NCBI GenBank assembly: GCA_963835375.1
Contig: CAWIGB010000038.1
Span: 1 to 64,000 of the forward strand
DNA length: 64,000 nt
Direction: 5' to 3'
Source of the DNA: Salinisphaera sp963835375
GTDB taxonomy: Bacteria > Pseudomonadota > Gammaproteobacteria > Nevskiales > Salinisphaeraceae
In this document: one piece after another, positions 36,777 through 45,760 of the stretch
How positions within the stretch are numbered: position 1 is the stretch's first letter
Layout: the number at the start of each line of letters is the position of its first letter
Notes under the pieces: generated by a model
Told to the model about the DNA's origin: nothing
The model's input: only the letters and a program-made list of their open reading frames with translations
Databases searched by the model: none
Translations under genes and position numbers: made by a program

Positions 36777-37418
36777 ATGAGCAGTCTGGAATGGCCGAGC
36801 GAGGGCGGTGCAAGCGGGTTCGTCGAGGGCCCGGATGGCGCGCTCGAGGTGGATGTGGAACTGCCGAAGAACGCGCCACGCGGCTTCATCGTCGTCGCCC
36901 ATCCGCACCCGCAGCAGGGCGGCACCAAAGACAACAAGGTGGTCTACATGACCGCGCGGGGTGCCCGAGAGGCCGGCTATGCCACGCTGCGGTTCAACTT
37001 CCGCGACACCGGGCGCAGCGAAGGCAGCTACGACGAAGGCCGCGGCGAACAGGATGATTTGCGCGCGGTACGCGACTGGGCGGCCGAGACGTCCGGCCTG
37101 GCGCTGGGCGGTCTGGCCGGTTTTTCCTTCGGTTCCGCGGCCGCACTGCGCGTGGCCGCGTCCGACGGCACGCCGAGTCTGCTGACCATCGGTCTGCCTT
37201 CGGCCTATTTCGACGAGGCACTGCCGCGACCGGACTGCGACTGGCTGGCATTGTTCGGCGATGCGGATGAGGTGATCGACGTTCAGGCATCGATCGCGGC
37301 GGTCGAGAAACTCGAGCCGGCGGTCGATGTCCAGATCATGGAAGGCGCGGGGCATTTTCTGCACGGTCGGCTCAGCGATCTGCGCAAGCGCGTCGAAGCC
37401 TTCTGGGCGAACCGGTGA
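36777..37418 (+). CDS. Alpha/beta hydrolase
   Basis: A 213-residue hydrolase. The nucleophile elbow is GFSFGS (AGFSFGSAAALR), the acid is probably in FGDADEVID and the catalytic His in GAGHFLHGRL. The segment HPHPQQGGTKDNKVVY is characteristic of a conserved proteobacterial subfamily of unknown substrate. A ribosome-binding site (AAGGAG) lies just upstream. It follows the antiporter by 12 bp and precedes a TerB-like gene by 20 bp, so the three may be cotranscribed. Confidence 0.85.
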   Translation: MSSLEWPSEGGASGFVEGPDGALEVDVELPKNAPRGFIVVAHPHPQQGGTKDNKVVYMTARGAREAGYATLRFNFRDTGRSEGSYDEGRGEQDDLRAVRDWAAETSGLALGGLAGFSFGSAAALRVAASDGTPSLLTIGLPSAYFDEALPRPDCDWLALFGDADEVIDVQASIAAVEKLEPAVDVQIMEGAGHFLHGRLSDLRKRVEAFWANR

Positions 37419-37438
37419 TCGGCGGAGGAGTAAACGCG

Positions 37439-37891
37439 ATGGGATTGTTCGATCGACTCAAGGAAGCCATCCAGCCCGAGGAAGGCAGCGCGCGCGATCC
37501 AGTGCGTGCCCAGCAGATCGCCGCAGCGGTGTTGCTGCTTGAAATGGCGCATGCCGACAACAACCACGACCCGGCCGAGTACGACGAGATTCGTCGCCAG
37601 CTCAAGGCGCATTTCGGTCTGTCCGACGGCGAGGTCGAGGAATTGATCGCGGCAGCGGCGCCGAAAGCGCGTGCCTCCGTTTCGCTCTACGAATATCTCA
37701 AGACCCTCAATGCCGGGCTCGAGATGGACGAAAAACGGGAAGTGCTCGAGATGCTGTGGCGCGTCGCTTATGCCGACAACGTGCTCGATGCCCACGAGGA
37801 GCATCTGCTGCGCGATCTCGCCGAATTGCTCTATCTGCCGCACGAACAGTTCCTCAAGGCCAAATTCGCGGTCACCGGCGAATCGGTCTGA
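37439..37891 (+). CDS. TerB-like tellurite-resistance-domain protein
   Basis: A 150-residue all-helical cytosolic protein from ATG 37439, preceded by GGAGGAG. TerB-type motifs are AAVLLLEMAHADNNHDPAEY near residue 27 and LWRVAYADNVLDAHEEHLL near 105; the repeated A-D-N acidic turns are suited to metal binding. Function is unclear despite the family name. It is convergent with metW. Confidence 0.85.
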   Translation: MGLFDRLKEAIQPEEGSARDPVRAQQIAAAVLLLEMAHADNNHDPAEYDEIRRQLKAHFGLSDGEVEELIAAAAPKARASVSLYEYLKTLNAGLEMDEKREVLEMLWRVAYADNVLDAHEEHLLRDLAELLYLPHEQFLKAKFAVTGESV

Positions 37892-37919
37892 GGAGTTCGA
37901 ACATCGAGTCGCGCGGCCG

Positions 37920-38549
37920 CTACTCGCCGCCGCGCAGTTGATACAGCGCGATTTCGCCCAGCAGGTTGGGGGCAAGGCGCATCGCGGCATGGGCTCGATG
38001 GGCATGATTCACGAAATGCCGGCGTACGATCTCGACCCGCTTGGTCGCACAGAGCTGCTCGAAGTCGCGCACCGTGCACAGATGGATATTGGGCGTGTTG
38101 TACCAGCGATTGGGCAGGGCGCGCGACGACGGCATGACGCCGTGCCAGGCGAGGCACAGGCGCATGCGCCAGTGCGCGAAATTGGGAAAGGTGACGATCG
38201 AGTCACGGCCGATGCGCAGCATCTCGTCGATGAGCACGTGCGGCTGCTGCACTTCCTGGATCGCCGAACTCATCACCACATAGTCGAAGCTGTCGTCCTC
38301 GAACTGGCCGAGGCCGGCGTCGAGATCGAGCTGAAGCACGTTCACGCCGGCCGCGATCGAGGCGATCACGTTGTCGGGATCGATCTCCAGCCCGTAGCCG
38401 CGCACGTTCTTGGTCGCTTCCAGATGGGCCAGCAGGGCGCCGTTGCCGCAGCCCAGATCCAGCACGCGGGTGCCCGGCGCGATCCAGTCCGAGATCAGCG
38501 CCAGATCGGCGCGCAGGCCGTCGCGGTTGGGCGTGCTCAGCGTGTTCAT
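37920..38549 (-). CDS. metW: Methionine biosynthesis protein MetW
   Basis: A 209-residue methyltransferase-fold protein with the SAM-binding motif VLDLGCGNGALLAHLE near residue 35, and FPNFAHWRMRLCLAWHG, a hallmark of MetW. It overlaps metX by 4 bp. MetW is needed together with MetX for homoserine acylation in many proteobacteria; its biochemical role is supportive rather than known catalysis. Confidence 0.93.
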   Translation of the reverse strand: MNTLSTPNRDGLRADLALISDWIAPGTRVLDLGCGNGALLAHLEATKNVRGYGLEIDPDNVIASIAAGVNVLQLDLDAGLGQFEDDSFDYVVMSSAIQEVQQPHVLIDEMLRIGRDSIVTFPNFAHWRMRLCLAWHGVMPSSRALPNRWYNTPNIHLCTVRDFEQLCATKRVEIVRRHFVNHAHRAHAAMRLAPNLLGEIALYQLRGGE

Positions 38550-39688
38550 GCGCCGACCTCGGCCGCGACGCGGCTCATGTACGCCTTCATGGTGTTGGCG
38601 TAGTGGGGCATGGTCAGCAGGAAATCGTCGTGGCCGAGATCCGACTCGACCTCGGCGTAGGCGACCTGCTTGCCGGCATCGACCAGCGCATCGACGATCT
38701 CGCGCGAGCGCGCCGGCGCGAAGCGCCAGTCGGACGAGAACGAGACGACCAGAAAACGCGCGGTGGCCGGCGCGAACGCCTCCGCCAGTCGGCCCCCGGT
38801 GGCATAGGCCGGGTCGAAGTAGTCCAGCGCCTTGGTCATGAGCAGATAGGTATTCGCGTCGAAGCGCGTCACGAACGACTCGCCCTGGTAGCGCAGATAC
38901 GACTCGACCTGGAACTCCACGTCGAACCCGTAGTTGATACGCCCGGCGCGCAGGTCACGGCCGAACTTGGCCCGCATGGCGTCATCGGACAGATAGGTGA
39001 TGTGGCCGAGCATGCGGGCCAGCATCAGGCCGCGGCGCGGCACCACGCCTTTCTCGTAGTAGCGCCCTTCATGAAACTCCGGATCGGTGACGATGGCCTG
39101 GCGCGCGATCTCGTTGAAGGCGATGTTCTGGGCGGAGAGCTTCGGCGCCGCGGCGATCACGACCGCATGCGCCAGCCGGTCCGGATAGTCGATCGACCAC
39201 TGCATCACCTGCATGCCGCCGAGGCTGCCGCCGACCACCGCGGCCCAGCGCTCGATGCCGAGATGTTCGCGCAGCAGATTCTGCGAGCGAACCCAGTCGG
39301 CCACGGTGACCACGGGGAAATCCGGGCCGTAGTGACGCCCGGTGGCCGGATTGGTGCTGCCCGGGCCGGTCGAGCCGTTGTAGCAGCCCAGATTGGCTGA
39401 GGAGACCACGAAGAATCGATTGGTATCGATCATCTTGCCGGGGCCGATGCACTTGTTCCACCAGCCCGGCTTGGCGTCGGCTTCGCTGTGGTAGCCGGCC
39501 GCATGATGATTACCCGACAGCGCGTGACAGATCAGCACCGCGTTCGAGCCATCCGCATTGAGCGTGCCGTAGGTCTCGTAGACCAGATCGAACTGGGCCA
39601 GCTGCTTGCCGCAGTCGAGCGCCAGCGGCTCGTCGACATGCAGGGTCTGTGGCTCGACGATGCCGATCGAATGGGCGGACGATTCCAT
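38546..39688 (-). CDS. metX: Homoserine O-acyltransferase MetX
   Basis: A 380-residue alpha/beta-hydrolase-fold enzyme activating homoserine for methionine synthesis. The nucleophile is in GGSLGGMQVMQWSIDYPDR, the acid near FSSDWRFAP and the catalytic His in SDLGHDDFLL. The metX-metW pair is typical of proteobacteria, where many MetX enzymes use succinyl-CoA rather than acetyl-CoA; the acyl donor cannot be decided here without modelling the specificity residues. Confidence 0.93.
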   Translation of the reverse strand: MESSAHSIGIVEPQTLHVDEPLALDCGKQLAQFDLVYETYGTLNADGSNAVLICHALSGNHHAAGYHSEADAKPGWWNKCIGPGKMIDTNRFFVVSSANLGCYNGSTGPGSTNPATGRHYGPDFPVVTVADWVRSQNLLREHLGIERWAAVVGGSLGGMQVMQWSIDYPDRLAHAVVIAAAPKLSAQNIAFNEIARQAIVTDPEFHEGRYYEKGVVPRRGLMLARMLGHITYLSDDAMRAKFGRDLRAGRINYGFDVEFQVESYLRYQGESFVTRFDANTYLLMTKALDYFDPAYATGGRLAEAFAPATARFLVVSFSSDWRFAPARSREIVDALVDAGKQVAYAEVESDLGHDDFLLTMPHYANTMKAYMSRVAAEVGA

Positions 39689-39695
39689 GATCGCG

Positions 39696-40259
39696 CTAGC
39701 GGAACAGCCCCGGCAGCGGCAGCAGGCGCGAGACCACTTCCAGCGCGATGATGACCACCAGCGGCGACAGGTCGAGGCCGCCGATGGCGGGAATCACGCC
39801 GCGTACCGGCCGCAGCAGCGGTTCGTTGATGGTGAACAGGATGGCGGTCGCCGGGCTGAACTGATTCGGCGAGATCCAGCTCATCAGCGCCTGGATCAGG
39901 ATCGTGAAGAAATACAGATTGCAGACCAGCGTGGCCATCTTGAGGATCGCCCAGGCCACCGAGGGCAGCAGCTGCGGACCGAAGCCCGGGGCGCCGAGCG
40001 CCAGATCGATCTGGATCAGGATGTAGGACAGAATCAGGCCGAACACCAGCGCCGGCACATCCCAGTTGCGCCAGCGCGGAATGACGCTTCGCAACAGATT
40101 CACCGGCGTGCGCGTGGTCTGCCACACGAACTGCGAGATCGGGTTGCGGAAATCGGCATGCACCAGCTGCAGGATCACGCGCAGCAGCACCACGATGATG
40201 TACAGCGACAACACCGTATCGACAAGAAACAGCAGGGCGTTGTTGGTGTGATCGATCAT
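39696..40259 (-). CDS. yggT: YggT-family membrane protein
   Basis: A 187-residue inner-membrane protein with two YGGT repeats, each with membrane segments near the start and the centre. The second repeat has PNQFSPATAILFTINEPLLRP, and the first FRNPISQFVWQTTRTPVNLL. It lies 6 bp downstream of proC, the widely conserved proC-yggT order. The family has been linked to osmotic tolerance and cell-envelope assembly. Confidence 0.9.
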   Translation of the reverse strand: MIDHTNNALLFLVDTVLSLYIIVVLLRVILQLVHADFRNPISQFVWQTTRTPVNLLRSVIPRWRNWDVPALVFGLILSYILIQIDLALGAPGFGPQLLPSVAWAILKMATLVCNLYFFTILIQALMSWISPNQFSPATAILFTINEPLLRPVRGVIPAIGGLDLSPLVVIIALEVVSRLLPLPGLFR

Positions 40260-40265
40260 GAATGA

Positions 40266-41087
40266 CTAGCCGTCAGACAGGTCGCGGGCGAGTTCGGACG
40301 CGCGGTCGGATGCAGCGCGCATGGCGCCGGCCACGAGCTGGTCGAGATCGCCGGCTTCGAAGTGGTTGAGCGCGGCCGCGGTGGTGCCGCCCTTGGACGT
40401 GACCTTGGCCCGCAGCGTGGCCGGATCGTCGCCGGATTCGGTCGCCATGCGTGCGGCGCCGAGCGCGGTCTGCAGCACGAGTTCGCGTGCAGCCGTCTCA
40501 TCGAGCCCCAAGTCGGTCGCGCCGGCGATCATCGCTTCCATGAAGGCGAAGAAATAGGCCGGGCCGCTGCCGGAGGTTGCGATCACGGCATCGATGAGCG
40601 ATTCGTCGTCGACCCAGGCATTGATGCCGGCGGTCGCCATGATGTCGTCGGCGAGCTGGCGCTGCTCGGCGGTGGTGGCGTCGTCGGCATACAGCCCGGT
40701 CGCCCCGACCCCCAGCAGCGACGGCGTGTTCGGCATACAGCGCACATAGGCGAAGTCGGCGCCCAGCCAATCGCGCAGGGCCGAGAGCGGAATGCCGGCG
40801 GCGATGGAGAGAATCAACGGTCGGGCTTCGCCGAAGATGGGGGCGAGCGCGCGCACTGTCTCGGCCATGGCCTGAGGTTTCACGGCGAGCACCACGGCGT
40901 CGGCGGCCAGATGCGAAGCCTCGGCATGCTCGACGGCGCTCACACCGTAGTCCGCGGTCAGACGTTCGCGCTTGTCGGCGTTGTGATCGACCACGGTGAT
41001 GGCGTCGCCGGACCAGCCGGCATTGCGCAGCCCACTGATCAGGCTGGTCGTCATGTTGCCGCCGCCGATGAATACGATGCTCTGCAT
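40266..41087 (-). CDS. proC: Pyrroline-5-carboxylate reductase ProC
   Basis: A 273-residue NADPH-dependent enzyme for the last step of proline synthesis. The start ATG 41087 gives MQSIVFIGGGNMTTSLISGL with the Rossmann glycines. The FAYVRCMPNTPSLLGVGATG and SGSGPAYFFAFMEAM segments and the C-terminal KVTSKGGTTAAAL motif are diagnostic. Followed by yggT. Proline may matter as an osmolyte in this organism. Confidence 0.95.
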   Translation of the reverse strand: MQSIVFIGGGNMTTSLISGLRNAGWSGDAITVVDHNADKRERLTADYGVSAVEHAEASHLAADAVVLAVKPQAMAETVRALAPIFGEARPLILSIAAGIPLSALRDWLGADFAYVRCMPNTPSLLGVGATGLYADDATTAEQRQLADDIMATAGINAWVDDESLIDAVIATSGSGPAYFFAFMEAMIAGATDLGLDETAARELVLQTALGAARMATESGDDPATLRAKVTSKGGTTAAALNHFEAGDLDQLVAGAMRAASDRASELARDLSDG

Positions 41088-41322
41088 CCTGCCCCTCGCA
41101 TTATGAGAACGCGGGCTCGAATCCGCCGCGAATCGGATGATCGACAATCGCGGGCGGCCCGTGGCCATGCTCACATGTCCGGCGCGCGCCGATCCTGCCG
41201 GGCCGGACTCGACTGCCTGAATGGCGGGCATGATACGCCAAGCACCGGTGCGCGGGCGAGGGGTCGTGGTCGCGACTGCGTCAAAGGTTTAGCATGGGGC
41301 GTTTTTCCAAGCCGTGTGCGCC

Positions 41323-42900
41323 ATGAACAGCAGCCTGAAACAGACCGCCCTCGGCGGGTCGGCCCCGGCCGTCGATGTCGGCGATGCCGAATATCTCAAG
41401 CGGATCAATGCGGCGCGTGTCTACGACGTGGCGATCGAGACGCCACTGGTTGAAGCGTCGCAGTTGAGCCAGCGCATCGGCAACCGGCTGTTCCTGAAGC
41501 GCGAGGATCTCCAGCCCGTGCACTCGTTCAAGCTGCGCGGCGCCTACAACAAGATCTCGCATCTCACCGCGGAAGAAAAAGCACGCGGCGTGATCTGTGC
41601 GTCGGCCGGCAACCATGCTCAGGGCGTGGCGCTGGCCGGACGCAATCTCGGCATTCGCGCGGTCATCGTCATGCCGCGGACCACGCCGCAGATCAAGGTG
41701 AGCGCAGTAGCGGGCTTCGGCGGCGAGATCGTGTTGCACGGCGACGGCTACGACGAGGCCGCGGCCCATGCCGCCGAGCTGATGGAGCGCGACGGTCTGG
41801 TCTATATCCATCCCTACGACGACCCGTATGTGATCGCCGGGCAGGGCACGATCGGGATGGAGATCGTGCGCCAGCATCCACAGCCGATCCACGCCGTGTT
41901 CGTCTGTGTCGGCGGCGGCGGTATGCTCGCCGGCGTTGCGGCCTATATCAAGAGTGTGCGCCCGGATATTCGCGTGATCGGGGTCGAGCCCGAGGATGCC
42001 GCCAGCATGGGGGCGTCGCTGGCCGCCGGTGAACGCGTGACGCTCGACGAGGTCGGACTGTTCGCCGACGGCGTCGCGGTGAAAAAGGTGGGCGAGGAAA
42101 CGTTCCGAGTCTGTCAGCGCCATGTGGACGCGATGATGACGGTGTCCATCGACGAGATGTGTGCCGCGATTCGCGACGTCTACGAGGACACACGTGCTCT
42201 GACCGAGCCGGCCGGTGTGCTCGCGGTGGCCGGCGCCAAGAAATACGCGGCCGAGACCGGCATCGAGAACGAGGATCTCGTCGCCATCACCTCGGGCGCT
42301 AACGTCAATTTCGATCGTCTGTCGTATATCGCCGAGCGCGCCGAGCTGGGCGAACAACGCGAGGCGCTGCTGGCGGTCACAATGCCCGAGCAGCCGGGCG
42401 CATTTCTGCAGTTCTGCCGCACCATCGGCGATCGTTCGATCACCGAGTTCGGTTATCGCTATGCCGACGACACGCGGGCCCAGATCTTCGCCGGCATCAA
42501 GCTCACCAACGGCATTGCCGAGCGCGACGCGCTGATCGATACGCTCAAAAGCGCGGGCTATGACGTGCTGGACATGTCGCGCAACGAAATGGCCAAGCTG
42601 CACGTGCGGCACATGGTCGGCGGCCGGGCGGCCGGCGCAGGCTCGGAAGTGTTGTTCCGGGTAGAGTTCCCGGAGCGCCCGGGCGCGCTGCTGCGGTTCC
42701 TCGAGGCGATGGGCGATCGCTGGAACATTTCGCTGTTCCATTATCGCAACCACGGCCATGCGCATGGCCTGGTACTACTGGGTATCCAGGTCGCGCCCGA
42801 GGATCGCGCCGACTGTCGTGCCGCACTCGATGCCATCGGCTACGATTACGCAGAGGAAACCGACAACCCGGTCTATCAACGCTTTCTGCAGGCCGGTTAA
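41323..42900 (+). CDS. ilvA: Threonine ammonia-lyase, biosynthetic (IlvA)
   Basis: A 525-residue PLP enzyme converting threonine to 2-oxobutanoate, the entry to isoleucine synthesis. From ATG 41323 it contains the PLP lysine in VHSFKLRGAYNKI, the phosphate-binding VGGGGMLAGV, and two regulatory ACT-like domains at the C-terminus (about 345-420 and 440-520), which give the long form allosteric control by isoleucine and valine. Divergent from proC. Confidence 0.95.
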   Translation: MNSSLKQTALGGSAPAVDVGDAEYLKRINAARVYDVAIETPLVEASQLSQRIGNRLFLKREDLQPVHSFKLRGAYNKISHLTAEEKARGVICASAGNHAQGVALAGRNLGIRAVIVMPRTTPQIKVSAVAGFGGEIVLHGDGYDEAAAHAAELMERDGLVYIHPYDDPYVIAGQGTIGMEIVRQHPQPIHAVFVCVGGGGMLAGVAAYIKSVRPDIRVIGVEPEDAASMGASLAAGERVTLDEVGLFADGVAVKKVGEETFRVCQRHVDAMMTVSIDEMCAAIRDVYEDTRALTEPAGVLAVAGAKKYAAETGIENEDLVAITSGANVNFDRLSYIAERAELGEQREALLAVTMPEQPGAFLQFCRTIGDRSITEFGYRYADDTRAQIFAGIKLTNGIAERDALIDTLKSAGYDVLDMSRNEMAKLHVRHMVGGRAAGAGSEVLFRVEFPERPGALLRFLEAMGDRWNISLFHYRNHGHAHGLVLLGIQVAPEDRADCRAALDAIGYDYAEETDNPVYQRFLQAG

Positions 42901-42921
42901 AGCTCGCATCAAGGCTAATCG

Positions 42922-43887
42922 ATGTCCGAATCCAACTCGAAGACGGTGGTCCTGGCCGCCCTGACGGGAAATCTGCTGATCGCGATCAGCAAGTTCATCG
43001 CCGCGGCGTTCACCGGCAGTACCGCGATGCTCGCCGAAGGGATCCACTCGGTCATCGACACCGGCAACCAGGCGTTGTTGCTCTACGGTATGGGCCGGGC
43101 GAAGAAGCCACCGGACGCGAAATATCCCTTCGGCTACGGCAAGGAGATCTATTTCTGGAGCTTCATGGTCGCGGTGCTGCTGTTCACGCTCGGCGCCGGC
43201 ATCTCGATTTATGAAGGCGTCGAGAAGGTGTTGCATCCGCACGCGATCGCGCACCCGCTGATCAACTACGGGGTACTCGGTCTGGCCGTGCTGTTCGAAG
43301 GTACCAGCTGGCTCATTGCGGCCAAGGAATTCCGGCGCGTGAAGGGCAGCTGGGGCGTGCTCGAGGCGGTGCGCCGCGGCAAGGATCCCAACAAGTTTCT
43401 GGTGTTGTTCGAAGATACGGCAGCCATTGCCGGGCTGCTGCTGGCGGCCGTCGGGCTCGTGCTGGTGCAGACCACCGGCATCGAAATCTTCGATGGCCTC
43501 GCCTCCATCGGTATCGGCTGCATCCTGGCGTTCTCATCGGTATGGCTGGCCGTCGAGACCAAGGGGCTGCTGCTCGGCGAGGCTGCCAACAAATATCTGG
43601 TTCAGCAGATCGAGAACATCGTGAGCCGGCATGCCTCGGTGGCCCGGGTCAATGAGGTGCCCACCATGCACATCGGCCCGGAATATGTGCTCGCCAACAT
43701 CAGCCTGCGTTTCAAGGCCGGCCTGTCCGGCGAAGAACTGCAGAATGCGATCGCCGACATGGATCGTGAGATCAAGACCGAGTGCCCCACCGTGAAACGC
43801 ATTTTCATCGAAGCCGAGCACGAGGCGGACAAGGCGCCGTCACACGCGGACGAGCCGGACACGCACAAGGACGAAATCAGCGACTGA
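42922..43887 (+). CDS. Cation diffusion facilitator (CDF) family transporter
   Basis: A 321-residue inner-membrane metal efflux protein with six membrane segments. The metal site residues are visible as GIHSVIDTGNQ (segment 2) and LFEDTAAIAGLLL (segment 5), where the usual HD pair is ED. A FGYGKEIYFWSF loop and a C-terminal cytosolic domain with HIGPEYVLANISLRF follow. Likely substrates are Zn, Fe or Mn. It sits 21 bp after ilvA, so partial read-through is possible. Confidence 0.88.
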   Translation: MSESNSKTVVLAALTGNLLIAISKFIAAAFTGSTAMLAEGIHSVIDTGNQALLLYGMGRAKKPPDAKYPFGYGKEIYFWSFMVAVLLFTLGAGISIYEGVEKVLHPHAIAHPLINYGVLGLAVLFEGTSWLIAAKEFRRVKGSWGVLEAVRRGKDPNKFLVLFEDTAAIAGLLLAAVGLVLVQTTGIEIFDGLASIGIGCILAFSSVWLAVETKGLLLGEAANKYLVQQIENIVSRHASVARVNEVPTMHIGPEYVLANISLRFKAGLSGEELQNAIADMDREIKTECPTVKRIFIEAEHEADKAPSHADEPDTHKDEISD

Positions 43888-43889
43888 CC

Positions 43890-44961
43890 ATGCTCGGCGG
43901 GGGTTCGCCAGCGGGGGTGCCGCGACGCGTCTGCATTCTGCGGCTGTCCGCGCTGGGCGACTGCGCCAACGTCGTGCCGGTGGTGCATACGCTGCAGGCG
44001 GCGCGCCCCGACATCGAGATCGGCTGGGTGATCAATCGGGCCGAGGCGAATCTGGTGGCCGATCTGCCCGGCGTGGAATGCTTTGTCTACGACAAGCGCG
44101 GCGGGCGTTCGGCGATCGCCGAACTCAAACGCCAGCTGGCCGGGCGCCGCTTCGACGCGCTGCTGAACATGCATGCCAGCTGGCGCGCCAATCGCATCAG
44201 CCTGCTGGTGTCGGCTGGCCGGCGCATCGGCTTCGACGAACGCCGCGCGCGCGACGCCCAGCGTCTGTTCGTGCGCGAACGCATTCGGCCGGTGGCCAGC
44301 CGCCACGTGGTGGACGGTTTTCTGGCGTTTGCCGCGGCCATCGGCGCCGATAGATCCGTGTTCGACTGGCGCGTGCCGATCGCCGACGCCGATCGCGCCC
44401 ATGCCGCGGCCTTGCTGGATTCAGCGCACGACTTGCGCCCGATCCTGTTCATCAGCCCTTGTTCCAGCCACGCCATGCGCAACTGGCAGGCCGAGCGCTA
44501 TGCCGCAGCGGCGGATCATGCGGTCCGAGCGCACGGCATGCGCTGCGTGCTGGTCGGCGGGCCGAGCCCGGCCGAGCGCGCCGTGGGCGAGGCGATCATG
44601 GCCGCCATGAACGAATCGACGACCGATCTCATCGGGCAGACCAACCTCAAGCAGCTACTGGCGCTGTTCGAACACGGTCGAATTCTGCTCACGCCCGATT
44701 CGGGTCCAGCGCATATGGCCAACGCCGCGCCCATCGCCACCATCAGCCTGCATGCGGCGACCGACCCGCGCCGCAGCGGCGCCTATCGCTCGCGCGCAGC
44801 TGTGCGTGGACTACTTCGCCGAGGCCGCGTTGCGCTATCGCGACAGCATGCCGGATGACCTGAAGTGGGGCACCCGCATCGAGGACGACAGGGGCGTGAT
44901 GGCGCTGATTCCGGTGGCGGCCGTGACTGCGCGTATCGATGCCGTGATGGCTCCTGAGTGA
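43890..44961 (+). CDS. Glycosyltransferase family 9 (heptosyltransferase-like), frameshifted near its end
   Basis: A GT9 enzyme of the ADP-heptose:LPS heptosyltransferase type. The start ATG 43890 follows the CDF stop by 2 bp. Landmarks are VCILRLSALGDCANVVPV at the N-terminus, FISPCSSHAMRNWQ, and LLTPDSGPAHMANAA near the C-terminus. An extra base near 44797 shifts the frame at SGAYRSRAQLCVDYFAEAAL; removing it gives 356 residues, the normal size. It probably builds the LPS core. The end of the protein after the break is clearly homologous, so an assembly error is likely. Confidence 0.85.
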
Positions 44962-45091
44962 ACGATGGCGGCGTCTGTCCGTCGCGGCCGATCGGTCACG
45001 GTATGGATGATCCGGCGATGGTGTCGCGCATCAGCACCAAGCGTGAGCAAAAGGTGGTCCCGAAAGTCGAAGCGACCGACAAGAACACGAG

Positions 45092-45556
45092 CTATCGACG
45101 TCGGATCCCGATCTTCCGGCCCACCTGCTCTGGCCATGCCTCGCGCGCCCGCTGGCCGTAGCCGTCGGCAGCAAGCGCCACATCATCGGGAAATACAGTG
45201 CCACGATGCGTGGCCTGGTCGATGGCCATGAGCATCTGTTCGCTGGTCGCCGCTAGGTGGCCGTCGTCGCGATAGAGCGCGAAGAACAGATGGCAGCGCT
45301 TGGCGTCGCGATCGAGGATGGCGATTTTCACCGTTAGCGCCTCGGCCTCGACGCATTCGGCGAGAAAACACACATGCGACTCGAGCGTGAAGGTCGTCAC
45401 GCCGGTGGCATCGCGCTTGGCCTCTGTCAGACCGATGGCCTCCCAGAACGCGTCCACCGCGAGCGAGAACACGCGGGCGTACTCGGCATCGTTCATGTGG
45501 CCGTTGTAATCCACCCATTCGGGAGCGACGCGGGTTTTCAGAATGACGTGATCCAT
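45092..45556 (-). CDS. Hotdog-fold thioesterase, probable betainyl-CoA thioesterase CdhB
   Basis: A 154-residue 4-hydroxybenzoyl-CoA-thioesterase-like protein. The signature VDYNGHMNDAEYARVF carries the catalytic Asp/Asn of the hotdog fold near residue 16. It is the third gene of the carnitine cluster on the minus strand. In Pseudomonas, cdhB hydrolyses betainyl-CoA to glycine betaine, which is the inferred role here. It is separated from cdhA by a 205-bp gap containing an inverted repeat. Confidence 0.8.
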   Translation of the reverse strand: MDHVILKTRVAPEWVDYNGHMNDAEYARVFSLAVDAFWEAIGLTEAKRDATGVTTFTLESHVCFLAECVEAEALTVKIAILDRDAKRCHLFFALYRDDGHLAATSEQMLMAIDQATHRGTVFPDDVALAADGYGQRAREAWPEQVGRKIGIRRR

Positions 45557-45593
45557 GACTTCGTGTGTCGCGAGGTTTGAGAGCGGTGTTCGA

Positions 45594-45729
45594 TCCGCAG
45601 ATTACACAGATTTCGCCGATGAATACGTCGATTATTGCGGCTGGGCGTCGCCGTATAGATCACCGGCCAGCCGAGCGGCGTCGAGTGACGATCCGGCTGT
45701 CTTCGACAGCAATCGGCGTAATCTGCGGA
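45594..45729. repeat. Inverted-repeat element between cdhA and cdhB
   Basis: TCCGCAGATTAC at 45594-45605 pairs with GTAATCTGCGGA at 45718-45729, and GCCGAT at 45615-45620 with ATCGGC at 45712-45717. The ATCTGCG-type sequence resembles short intergenic repeats found in many bacterial genomes. It interrupts the carnitine operon and may be a MITE or REP-like unit affecting mRNA stability. Confidence 0.65.
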
Positions 45730-45760
45730 CAGAATAAAGAAGCGTGTCTCCCGACAGGCC